This document shows, piece by piece, positions 40,933-49,015 of a stretch of 64,000 bases of DNA. The DNA lies in NCBI GenBank assembly GCA_013289955.1, contig JABCYZ010000033.1, positions 1-64,000 of the forward strand, given 5' to 3'. The notes beneath the pieces are model-generated. The model made no database searches. It saw nothing but the letters and a program-made list of their open reading frames with translations, and had not been told where the DNA came from. This stretch comes from Acidobacteriota bacterium (lineage in GTDB: Bacteria > Acidobacteriota > Terriglobia > Acidiferrales > UBA7541). The number at the start of each line of letters is the position of its first letter. Within the stretch, counting starts at the first letter, position 1. The position numbers were made by a program, and so were the translations under genes.

Positions 40933-43896
40933 ATGATAGCGGATTCTAAGTCGACTTCGGGACGGGCCTTCGTAAGAAGCCTTAACATTCTCCTGAAGTT
41001 TGCCCGTTTGTACGGTTTCGAGCACAGCCGTACCATAGAACAGCTGGATATCGCCTGGCGCGAGCTGCGAGCGGCGATTCCTACCGGGACCGACGCCGGC
41101 TTGATGCTCGGCGCGACGGGTGCTCAGCTTCTGCTGGACGGCGTACCCCTCGAAGGCGCTCCAGCCGAAAAACAATTCGCTCAGCTGCTTTCCGCTGCCG
41201 GACTGGCCAGCATTCAATTTTTCCCCGCCGTCACTCAGGAAGAAATCGGCAGGTTTGCCCGCGCATTCCCGACAGGGAAAGCAAAGCCCACCGAACTCGC
41301 CATTCAACTCAAAGCCGCACTCGCTGGCGCTCAGGGCATTCGCCTTAACGAGATCTGCTTTGTCGCTACGGACTCACGCTTGAAAGATGCTAGCGTCGCC
41401 GCTCAACTCGCGGCCGCTTCCCTCGGCGGAGATCAGGACGAATTCAGAAAATGGCTCAATGACCCGCAAAAATTGTTGGAATTGATTGCCGCGGCACAAG
41501 GCTCAAAAGGCGGCGGAGCGGTTGGCACAGGCGCGGGCCCTGGTGGTACCGGTTCCGGTGGCGGCGAGGCTGGCACCGGCAGCGGCGGAACTGGCGGGGG
41601 TGGCGGAATTGGCGGAGATGCGCTCGGCGCCGGCGGGTCGGGAGTCGGGGGCTCAGGAGTAGGGGGCTCAGGAGTTGCCGGATCGGGCGTCGGCGGATCA
41701 GGAGTTGGGGGATCAGCGGGTGGGGGTTCGGGTGCCGGAGGAGCATCGTCTGGTGGACCTTATGTGCCCGGGTCAGGCATCACCGGAGGCCTCGGCCAAG
41801 GCGCGGGCGTTGGGGGACCTGGTCTTGGGCCAGGGCCGGGCGGCGGCAGCAGTGGGCCGTGGCACGGGACCGGCAAAAGCGCAGGACCGAGTGAAGATGA
41901 AATCTATGGAATTTTGGGCGCGCTGACCAGCTTCGGCAACGTCGGCGCAGGCCAGGGCGGCGCTGCTGCGGCTGGAGAGTTCCAGCAGCAGATGAATCAA
42001 TTGCCGGGCACCGCGCAGGACACTCTGAAGCGGGCGATTGCCGGGCTTGCGGCGCAAGCACCAGAGGGCCAGCCCGACGAATCGGTCCTTGTAAAACTCG
42101 CCGAGCATCTGGCGATTCGTTTTGCGCTCGAGCGTTTCGAGAGCGGCGAAGTCAAAGTAAACGCCGTGCGACAGATGCTCGACCGCATGAATCAGGAGAT
42201 CGAAAATCTCCGCAAGATTCTCGGCGCGCACGAAGACAAGATGAGCGATGCGGGAATCATGGTCGAGTCCCACCGCGAGATTCTCGACCGTCAGTTTTGG
42301 GCCGCCGTTCCAGATAGCGGCAAACAGGCCGTACTGCTGTCAACCGACGCATGGTGCATCCCGCCGAAGAACGTGCAGTCCTACGTGGCCCACCTGATCG
42401 AGACCGGAGATGTCGCACAAGCCATCAGCATCCTGCAGAATTACGCTTCGTGCGCCGACAGCGAAGAGCTCGACGCGCGTAAGAAAACCGCGATGGGCTT
42501 GTCCGAGATGGCCGAGCTTTACGCGAAGGCCGATCCCAAACTCCTCGGCGAGGCCCTCCGGCATCTGGGTGTGCGCTTGAGCGTCGAGCAGGACGCTGAT
42601 TTGCAGACCCTTGTGAGTGCCGCCTTCGTGAGGCTCAGCCAGGAGGCCGCCACCAGCCGGTGCTTCCCGGTGATGGAGCAGGCTCTTGACCTAATTTCCG
42701 GCGTTGAAGCGCAGCGGCCCGGCATCGGCCGCAGCTTGCGCCCGAAGATGGGCATCGAAGAACGCGTTCCTGAATTTGTCGACGAGGCCTTGCGCGCCCG
42801 GCAAGCAGTCGCGGGTCTGACAAACGTTTTGAAAATGCTTCCGCAGACGGCGATGGAGCAGCTTTCCATGCGGTTTAACCGTTGCAGTCTGCGGGAAGAC
42901 GCCGAGCATATCTCGAACCTGGCCGCCGACCTTGGCGAAGAAGGATTGCAATATTTGCGCAGCACCGTGCGCGGCGGGCCGGTCAGCGAAGCCGTTGAAA
43001 TGGCCGGGCTTTTGAGCAAGCTGGATCCCGAAGCGGTAGAAGTCTTCTTGCCGGCGCGGATGACGGATTTTCCGAGGACGTCGCAGGATCGCATCGTGCG
43101 CCAAATTTCTGCCAGCGGCGCTCCGGGACGTTGCCGAATTCTTCTCGAAATGCTCGATCACGTCGATCCTCTGATTATGCCCTTGGTGATCGATGAGATT
43201 GGCGTGACCTCCGACCGCGAAGCCCTGGGCCGTTTACTCACAATCGTTGACGGCGACCTGCCAACCGGCGGCGGACCTTATTTGCAGGTGAAAGCCATCG
43301 AAGCGCTGGGCCGCATTCACGCCCCGGAATCGACGAACACGCTCAAACGCATCGTCGAGGTGAAGAAGATGTTCGGCTGGCTTCATCCTCAGGAACTGCG
43401 CATCGCCGCTCTGCAAGCTCTCATGGCGCTGGAGCCGGAATGGGTGCGCGATTGCGTGGCAAAAAGCGGAATCGACAGGGAGGACCTGGCCCTGGCGCCG
43501 CTCGAAGTCAGGCCGAACTCCAAATTCGTCCGCCAGCGGCGCCACACGCGGGTGCGCCTGCACAAGCCGGTGACCGCCGTTAGCACGAACCTCAAGGAAA
43601 ACTGCCGCCTCGAAATCAAGACGGCCAGCCTTTCGGGCGGCTTTGCCAGCATCAGCAGGCATCTCGCCCCCGGCACTCATGTACAGCTCAAGATGCAACT
43701 GGGGCTCCGGAACGTCCATGCCACAGCGCTCATGAGGGACTATCGTGCCCAGGACATGGCTTTCGAGATTGTCGACATGAGTCTCGACGAGCGCAGCAAG
43801 TACCGCCGCCTGCTGGCCGACAATCAATCGGGTTCTTCTTCCGCCTCGGACGCCAAGAACCAGAGCGCACCGGTCGAGGCCTCCCCAGCGCGGTAG
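40933..43896 (+). CDS. Gly-rich/HEAT/PilZ-like large protein, paralog B
   Basis: The 987-residue protein has the same layout as its upstream neighbour: RAFVRSLNILLKFARLYGFEH N-terminus, LMLGATGAQLLLDGVPL, a Gly-rich linker (about 193-322), HEAT-like helices (about 330-850) and a PilZ-like end (about 865-960, RRHTR then ASLSGGFASI, LAPGTHVQLKMQLG, MAFEIVDMSLDER). The Ser/Gly motif here is closer to PilZ than in paralog A. A tandem 15-base repeat encodes part of the linker. A gap of 217 bases separates it from paralog A, and secA follows. Tandem duplication with divergence is evident; the role is unknown. Confidence 0.8.
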   Translation: MIADSKSTSGRAFVRSLNILLKFARLYGFEHSRTIEQLDIAWRELRAAIPTGTDAGLMLGATGAQLLLDGVPLEGAPAEKQFAQLLSAAGLASIQFFPAVTQEEIGRFARAFPTGKAKPTELAIQLKAALAGAQGIRLNEICFVATDSRLKDASVAAQLAAASLGGDQDEFRKWLNDPQKLLELIAAAQGSKGGGAVGTGAGPGGTGSGGGEAGTGSGGTGGGGGIGGDALGAGGSGVGGSGVGGSGVAGSGVGGSGVGGSAGGGSGAGGASSGGPYVPGSGITGGLGQGAGVGGPGLGPGPGGGSSGPWHGTGKSAGPSEDEIYGILGALTSFGNVGAGQGGAAAAGEFQQQMNQLPGTAQDTLKRAIAGLAAQAPEGQPDESVLVKLAEHLAIRFALERFESGEVKVNAVRQMLDRMNQEIENLRKILGAHEDKMSDAGIMVESHREILDRQFWAAVPDSGKQAVLLSTDAWCIPPKNVQSYVAHLIETGDVAQAISILQNYASCADSEELDARKKTAMGLSEMAELYAKADPKLLGEALRHLGVRLSVEQDADLQTLVSAAFVRLSQEAATSRCFPVMEQALDLISGVEAQRPGIGRSLRPKMGIEERVPEFVDEALRARQAVAGLTNVLKMLPQTAMEQLSMRFNRCSLREDAEHISNLAADLGEEGLQYLRSTVRGGPVSEAVEMAGLLSKLDPEAVEVFLPARMTDFPRTSQDRIVRQISASGAPGRCRILLEMLDHVDPLIMPLVIDEIGVTSDREALGRLLTIVDGDLPTGGGPYLQVKAIEALGRIHAPESTNTLKRIVEVKKMFGWLHPQELRIAALQALMALEPEWVRDCVAKSGIDREDLALAPLEVRPNSKFVRQRRHTRVRLHKPVTAVSTNLKENCRLEIKTASLSGGFASISRHLAPGTHVQLKMQLGLRNVHATALMRDYRAQDMAFEIVDMSLDERSKYRRLLADNQSGSSSASDAKNQSAPVEASPAR
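41635..41715 (+). repeat. 15-base tandem repeat inside the Gly-rich linker of paralog B
   Basis: Five in-frame 15-base units (41635-41709) plus a partial sixth encode GSGVG (one unit GSGVA). The nucleotide units differ mostly at third codon positions, so the amino-acid pattern is kept while the DNA has drifted, which suggests selection for composition. Confidence 0.8.
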
Positions 43897-43921
43897 ACGG
43901 TTCCCCGCCGTGTCGCCGTTC

Positions 43922-43951
43922 TTGGCGCTGGCGCATCCAAACAGTTAGAAT
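43922..43951 (+). promoter_or_regulatory. Candidate sigma70 promoter for secA
   Basis: TTGGCG (43922-43927), an 18-base spacer and TAGAAT (43946-43951) lie about 80 bases upstream of the secA ATG at 44032. The TAGAAT hexamer is repeated 5 bases later. Support is consensus matching only. Confidence 0.45.
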
Positions 43952-44031
43952 AGAATGTTTGCACTGGTCGCGGGTGAGCGGCTGGTGCGTTTACTCTCGC
44001 GGAGCACCGCCAGGAGACGGCGAAACCCTTC

Positions 44032-47016
44032 ATGGATGTTGCCAAGGCAGTTGACACAGTTGTAGCTCGGTTTATCGGCACCAAGCACGAGCGCGACATC
44101 AAAAAATTGCAACCTCTCGTCGTGGCCATCAACGCACGCGAAGCGGAAGTGCGCGCGCTTAGCGACGATGACCTGAAGCTTCGCTTTGCCGCACTCAAAG
44201 CCGAAGTGCAAGAGCAGCTCAAGGACGCGGATCCTACCGACGCCGCTTATAAAGAGCTTCTGAGGAAAATCTTTGAGCCGGCCATTGTTCCCGCCTTTGC
44301 CCTGGTCCGCGAAGCTGGTCGACGTTATCTGAACATGCGCCACTTCGATGTTCAGCTCATCGGCGGAATGGTTCTGCACGACGGCAAAATCGCCGAAATG
44401 AAAACGGGCGAGGGTAAGACTCTCGTCGCCACATTGCCAGCGGCGCTAAACGCGCTGGCGGGGCGCGGCGTGCACGTCGTCACCGTAAACGACTACCTGG
44501 CGCGACGTGACGCCGAGTGGATGAGCCCGCTCTATCGCGGCTTGGGGCTTTCCGTCGGCGTGATCGTCCACGATTTGGACGACGAGCAACGCAAAGCCGC
44601 TTACGGCGCTGATCTCACTTACGGCACGAACAACGAATTTGGCTTCGACTACCTGCGCGACAATATGAAGTACGATCTCGCGCAATGCGTCCAGCGCGGC
44701 CACCAGTTCTGCATCGTCGACGAAGTGGACTCCATCCTCATCGACGAGGCCCGCACGCCGCTGATCATTTCGGGTCCTTCCGAAGAATCCACGGACAAAT
44801 ACGCCAAGATCGACAAGATTATTCCCAAGCTCATTCAGGATATCGACTACACGCTCGACGAAAAGCACCGCACTGCCACGCTGACCGAAGAAGGGTTCAG
44901 CAAGTGCGAGCGCCTGCTCAACCTCAGCAACATGTCCGATCCCGCGAACATCGAAATCATGCACCACGTGTACCAGGCGTTGCGCGCCCACGCCCTTTAC
45001 AAGATTGACGTCGACTACGTGAATAAAAACGGCGAGATCATCATCGTCGACGAATTCACCGGCCGCCAGATGCCGGGCCGCCGCTGGTCCGATGGCTTGC
45101 ACCAGGCCGTCGAAGCCAAGGAAGGCGTCAAAATCGAGCGTGAAAATCAGACGCTCGCCACCATCACCTTCCAGAATTACTTCCGCATGTACAAAAAGCT
45201 CTCCGGCATGACCGGCACGGCGGAAACGGAAGCCGCCGAATTCGGCAAAATTTACAATCTTGATGTTGTCGTCATCCCCACCAATCGCACGCTGATTCGC
45301 GAAGAGCATCGCGACGTCGTCTACCGCACGGAAAAAGAAAAATTCGAAGCGGTGGTCAATGGAATTCTCCAGGAAGATAATTCGCTCGACAACGGCATCC
45401 GCCACTATCACGAACGCGGCCAGCCTGTGCTGGTAGGAACGATCTCTATTGAAAAATCGGAAGCCATCGCCGCCATCTTGAAAAAGGCCGGCGTCCCGCA
45501 TCAGGTGCTGAACGCCAAGCAGCACGAGCGCGAATCCGGCATCGTCGCGCAAGCTGGACGCAAAGGCGCCGTCACCGTGGCCACCAACATGGCTGGCCGG
45601 GGCACGGACATTCTTCTCGGCGGCAATCCCGAGCAGATGACCCGCGATTATTTTCTGAAAAACAAGATGGCCATGCCCTACGCTGCCGCGCCGGCTGTAA
45701 TTCCTGCCGAGGGCGGCAAGGACGCCCTCCCCGCCGTGCCCATGGTTCTGTTTCAGCACGAAGGCAAAATCTTCCAGGTGCCCGCGGACCAGTGGAAGCC
45801 CATCTACGAGCAGTTCGCCCAGCAATGCAAGGCCGAGCACGACGAAGTCGTCGCTCTTGGCGGTTTGCATATTCTCGGCACCGAACGCCACGAAGCGCGC
45901 CGCATCGATAACCAGCTCCGTGGACGCGCCGGCCGGCAGGGCGACCCTGGCTCCTCGCGATTCTTCCTTTCCCTCGAAGACGATCTCATGCGCATCTTCG
46001 GCGGCGAACGCATGAAAGCCCTCATGTTCCGCCTCGGTATGACCGAAGGCGTACCCATCGAGTCCGGCCTCATCTCCCGGCGCATCGAAAACGCGCAGAA
46101 ATCTGTCGAAGCGCAAAACTTCGACGCGCGCAAACACCTCCTCGAATACGACGACGTGATGAACAAGCAGCGCGAGACGATTTACGCTATTCGCCGCTCC
46201 GCGCTCGAAGGAAAAGATCAGCGCGATTACGTCCTTGGCGTTGCGGAAGACGTCGCGCGCGAACTGGTCGACACCTTCTGCCCCCGGGACCAGCATCCCG
46301 ACCAGTGGAACACCACCCAGTTCCTCGCGGAAATGAACGCTCAGTTCGGCATCGACGCTAAAGCCGCCGGCGCCGATCCCGCCACGCTCAGCCACGTAGA
46401 GCTCGCCGAAGCCACCGTCAAAGCCGTCACGACGCGCTATGAGGAAAAAGAAAAGCAGTTCGGCGCCGACCTTGTCCGCTGGCTCGAACGCCGCATCATT
46501 CTCGACGTCGTCGATTCCCAGTGGAAGGACCACCTTCTCTCCCTCGACCACCTGAAAGAAGGCATCGGCCTCCGCGGCTACGGCCAAAAAGATCCGCTCG
46601 TCGAATTCAAGAAAGAGGCCTTTGTCCTGTTTGAAGACATGATGACGCGCATCGACAACGAAACGATCCGCTATCTCTTCCACATTCAGGTCCAGCAAAA
46701 CGAACAGCCCCCGCAGGGCGGACCCGGCGCGCCGAACCAGCCGCCCCCGCCGCAACCGATACGCCCGCGTGCCGGTGCTGCCGTCGCCAGCGCCGCAGCC
46801 CGCGCCAGCGAACCGCCTCCGCAGCGCCTCCCCGCGTTCGCCCGCGAAATGGAGCGCAAGCAGGAGCGTCAACAAAAAGAGCTGCAGTATCAAACCGGCC
46901 CCGCGCAAGCTGAAGCGCCAAAACCTGTCCGGGCCGGCGCAAAAGTAGGCCGCAACGACCCCTGCCCCTGCGGCTCCGGCAAGAAATACAAAAAATGCCA
47001 TGGCGCCAACGCTTGA
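44032..47016 (+). CDS. secA: Preprotein translocase ATPase SecA
   Basis: SecA drives post-translational export through SecYEG by ATP hydrolysis. The 994-residue product has the DEAD-type motor: MKTGEGKTLVATLPAAL (Walker A), VDEVDSILIDEARTPLIISG (Walker B), and the second RecA fold with TNMAGRGTDILLGG and GRAGRQGDPGSSRFFLSLEDDLMRIFG. A preprotein cross-linking domain is present. The C-terminal zinc-binding SecB/ribosome motif is CPCGSGKKYKKCHG after a Pro/Ala-rich linker. It is slightly longer than E. coli SecA, partly from an insertion around residues 545-595 (AMPYAAAPAVIPAEGG region). Confidence 0.98.
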   Translation: MDVAKAVDTVVARFIGTKHERDIKKLQPLVVAINAREAEVRALSDDDLKLRFAALKAEVQEQLKDADPTDAAYKELLRKIFEPAIVPAFALVREAGRRYLNMRHFDVQLIGGMVLHDGKIAEMKTGEGKTLVATLPAALNALAGRGVHVVTVNDYLARRDAEWMSPLYRGLGLSVGVIVHDLDDEQRKAAYGADLTYGTNNEFGFDYLRDNMKYDLAQCVQRGHQFCIVDEVDSILIDEARTPLIISGPSEESTDKYAKIDKIIPKLIQDIDYTLDEKHRTATLTEEGFSKCERLLNLSNMSDPANIEIMHHVYQALRAHALYKIDVDYVNKNGEIIIVDEFTGRQMPGRRWSDGLHQAVEAKEGVKIERENQTLATITFQNYFRMYKKLSGMTGTAETEAAEFGKIYNLDVVVIPTNRTLIREEHRDVVYRTEKEKFEAVVNGILQEDNSLDNGIRHYHERGQPVLVGTISIEKSEAIAAILKKAGVPHQVLNAKQHERESGIVAQAGRKGAVTVATNMAGRGTDILLGGNPEQMTRDYFLKNKMAMPYAAAPAVIPAEGGKDALPAVPMVLFQHEGKIFQVPADQWKPIYEQFAQQCKAEHDEVVALGGLHILGTERHEARRIDNQLRGRAGRQGDPGSSRFFLSLEDDLMRIFGGERMKALMFRLGMTEGVPIESGLISRRIENAQKSVEAQNFDARKHLLEYDDVMNKQRETIYAIRRSALEGKDQRDYVLGVAEDVARELVDTFCPRDQHPDQWNTTQFLAEMNAQFGIDAKAAGADPATLSHVELAEATVKAVTTRYEEKEKQFGADLVRWLERRIILDVVDSQWKDHLLSLDHLKEGIGLRGYGQKDPLVEFKKEAFVLFEDMMTRIDNETIRYLFHIQVQQNEQPPQGGPGAPNQPPPPQPIRPRAGAAVASAAARASEPPPQRLPAFAREMERKQERQQKELQYQTGPAQAEAPKPVRAGAKVGRNDPCPCGSGKKYKKCHGANA

Positions 47017-47151
47017 GTGGACGTTCTCCACTTCGTGGCCTTAGCTTGAAACCGCCGGCCGACGCTTTTTCCCCCGCTCCGCTCCCGGGGAGCGTCAGCT
47101 GGCGAAAAGAGAAATCTCTCTTTGATCTTAGAATCGAGAAAGCCTAACTCC

Positions 47152-47988
47152 ATGCCCCCAGCACCCATGCCGCAACCCGAACGCCACCCGATCCCCGGCG
47201 TAAGAAATCTAGTTGCCGTAGCCAGCGGAAAAGGCGGCGTGGGGAAAACCACAATCGCCGTCAATCTCGCTCTCGCTCTCGTCAAACTTGGCCACAAAGT
47301 TGGGTTAATGGATGCCGACGTCTACGGTCCGAATGTCCCCATCATGCTCGGCACGCTCGAAGAGCCCCAGGCCACCGCCGATAAACGCATCATCCCCGTC
47401 CAAGTCGCCGGCATGAAAATGATCTCCATGGGCCTGCTCAACCCCGGCGACAAGCCGATGGTCTGGCGCGGCCCCATGCTTCACAGCGTCATCACGCAAT
47501 TCCTGCGCAGCGTTGCGTGGGGCGAACTCGATTACCTCATCATCGACCTCCCGCCCGGCACCGGCGACGTTCAGCTCACCCTCATCCAAACGGTCGCTGT
47601 CACTGGCGCGGTCGTGGTCACGACGCCTTCCACCGTCGCCCTTGCCGACGTCCGCAAAGCCATTGAAATGTTTCGCCAGGTCAACGTCGAAGTCCTTGGC
47701 GTCGTCGAAAACATGAGCACCTTCCGCTGCCCGCATTGCGACAAGCCCATCGACATCTTCGGCCACGGCGAAGGCGCAAAAACCGCCGTCGCCTATGGCG
47801 TCCCCGTCCTCGGCGAAATCGAAATCGACCCCCGTATCCGCATCGGCGGCGACACCGGCAAACCGGTCGCCGGCCTCGGCGAATCCGCCCCCGCCACCCA
47901 AAGCCTCTACGCCATGGCCCGCGCCGTAACCGCCCGCCTAGCCGAAGTCAGCGCCACCTCCTCCGGACCCACCGTCTCGATCGACTGA
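47152..47988 (+). CDS. Mrp/ApbC-family Fe-S carrier ATPase
   Basis: The 278-residue P-loop ATPase of the Mrp/NBP35 family probably loads or transfers [4Fe-4S] clusters. It has a deviant Walker A (ASGKGGVGKTTIAVNLALAL), the MDADVYGPNVPIMLG motif, LIIDLPPGTGDVQLTLIQ, and the cluster-binding pair in FRCPHCDKPIDIFG. It lacks the N-terminal DUF59 domain seen in some relatives. ATG 47152 is preferred over the TTG at 47122. Confidence 0.93.
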   Translation: MPPAPMPQPERHPIPGVRNLVAVASGKGGVGKTTIAVNLALALVKLGHKVGLMDADVYGPNVPIMLGTLEEPQATADKRIIPVQVAGMKMISMGLLNPGDKPMVWRGPMLHSVITQFLRSVAWGELDYLIIDLPPGTGDVQLTLIQTVAVTGAVVVTTPSTVALADVRKAIEMFRQVNVEVLGVVENMSTFRCPHCDKPIDIFGHGEGAKTAVAYGVPVLGEIEIDPRIRIGGDTGKPVAGLGESAPATQSLYAMARAVTARLAEVSATSSGPTVSID

Positions 47989-48139
47989 GCGATCGCCGTC
48001 TCGCACGAACCTTTCGACGCATCTCAATCGACAGGCCTCTGAACCGCGCCAGTCGCCCGGCCTCTATTCAGCCGGATTCTGCTATTATCTATGGGCTCAG
48101 TCCCCCGCTTCCTTTGGCTAAGACAAGCGGACTTCCAAA

Positions 48140-48306
48140 ATGATTTTTCGGGTTTCGCTGGAACCATCGGAGGGCGGTTGGATCGTTGCGCTGTCTGCCA
48201 TGCTACTGGGTTGTGCAAGGCGAGCGGGGATGAAAAAGAAGCGCGGGAAAACATCAAGGAAGCAAATTACCGCTTGGCTGGGGGCCGAGAAGCAGAAAGC
48301 GGATGA
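48140..48306 (+). pseudogene. Frameshifted HicB-like antitoxin (UPF0150-type) gene
   Basis: From ATG 48140 the frame reads MIFRVSLEPSEGGWIVALSAMLLGCA, the typical beginning of a HicB-like partial RNase-H fold. After about 48219 the family sequence continues in another frame: ASGDEKEARENIKEANYRLAGG, matching the HicB G-D-EEA--NI-EA pattern, ending at TGA 48306. Restoring one base in the AAGGCGAGC stretch would give a single product of about 55 residues. No HicA toxin is recognisable next to it. It is either a decayed solo antitoxin or an assembly error. Confidence 0.65.
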
Positions 48307-48433
48307 CCCTAGTATCTGAACTAAAGTCCTTCAGAGGGGTTCCTCTCGTATCTGTTGTATTTAAAGGGCTTACAGGAAAGCTGAGTTGCTCGGATGCGAT
48401 CTTTAGAAAAAGGACGGGGGAGGTCAAAGCACA

Positions 48434-49015
48434 ATGTCTGGTAAAAATCACAGCACAAACCCCGCGCGTGGCTCGCTAGAGCTCGGCCGCCAGCCCGACA
48501 TTCGCCCTTATCGCGGCAAGCACCCGCAAATCGCCGCCTCCGCCTATATTGACCCCGCGGCCGTCATCATCGGCGACGTGGTCATTGGCGAAGACTCCAG
48601 CGTCTGGCCCTGCACGGTGATTCGCGGCGACGTGCACCACATCCGCATCGGGGCGCGCACCAACATCCAGGACGGCTGCGTCCTCCACGTCATGCGCGAC
48701 GAGCACGCTCTCGTCCTCGGGGACGACGTTACCATCGGCCACTCCGTCACCCTCCACGGCTGCAGCATTGAGTCGCGCTGCCTGGTCGGCATGGGTGCCG
48801 TCATTTTAAACGGCGTCCACATCGGCTCCGGCTGCATCATAGCCGCCGGCACGCTCCTGCTGGAAGGGGCCAAAATCCCCCCCGGCAGCCTGGTCGTAGG
48901 CCACCCCGGCAAAGTCAAACGCCTGCTAACCGGCATCGACCAGGCCAGCATCGACGCCTACGCCGAGCGTTACGTCGAGTACAAAAACATCTATCGCAAG
49001 GAACCCATCGAGTGA
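48434..49015 (+). CDS. Gamma-class carbonic anhydrase-like protein
   Basis: The 193-residue left-handed beta-helix protein has hexapeptide repeats (AVIIGDVVIGEDSSVWPCTVIRGD, IRIGARTNIQDGCVLHV). Metal-ligand histidines are in VLHVMRDEH and TIGHSVTLHGC, as in Cam/YrdA-like proteins. Family members bind zinc or iron; many have weak or no measured carbonic anhydrase activity, so the reaction is not certain. It overlaps hisS by 4 bases (GTGA), suggesting coupling. Confidence 0.9.
   Translation: MSGKNHSTNPARGSLELGRQPDIRPYRGKHPQIAASAYIDPAAVIIGDVVIGEDSSVWPCTVIRGDVHHIRIGARTNIQDGCVLHVMRDEHALVLGDDVTIGHSVTLHGCSIESRCLVGMGAVILNGVHIGSGCIIAAGTLLLEGAKIPPGSLVVGHPGKVKRLLTGIDQASIDAYAERYVEYKNIYRKEPIE

Noticed and set aside
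44446..47031. 861-residue minus-strand open frame opposite secA
   Set aside because: A long antisense frame produced by GC-rich codon usage; secA on the plus strand has all its motifs.
48303..48477. HicA-like toxin after the HicB-like pseudogene
   Set aside because: The open frame from about 48303 gives 58 residues without the HicA G-SH---H pattern and runs over the start of the carbonic anhydrase gene.
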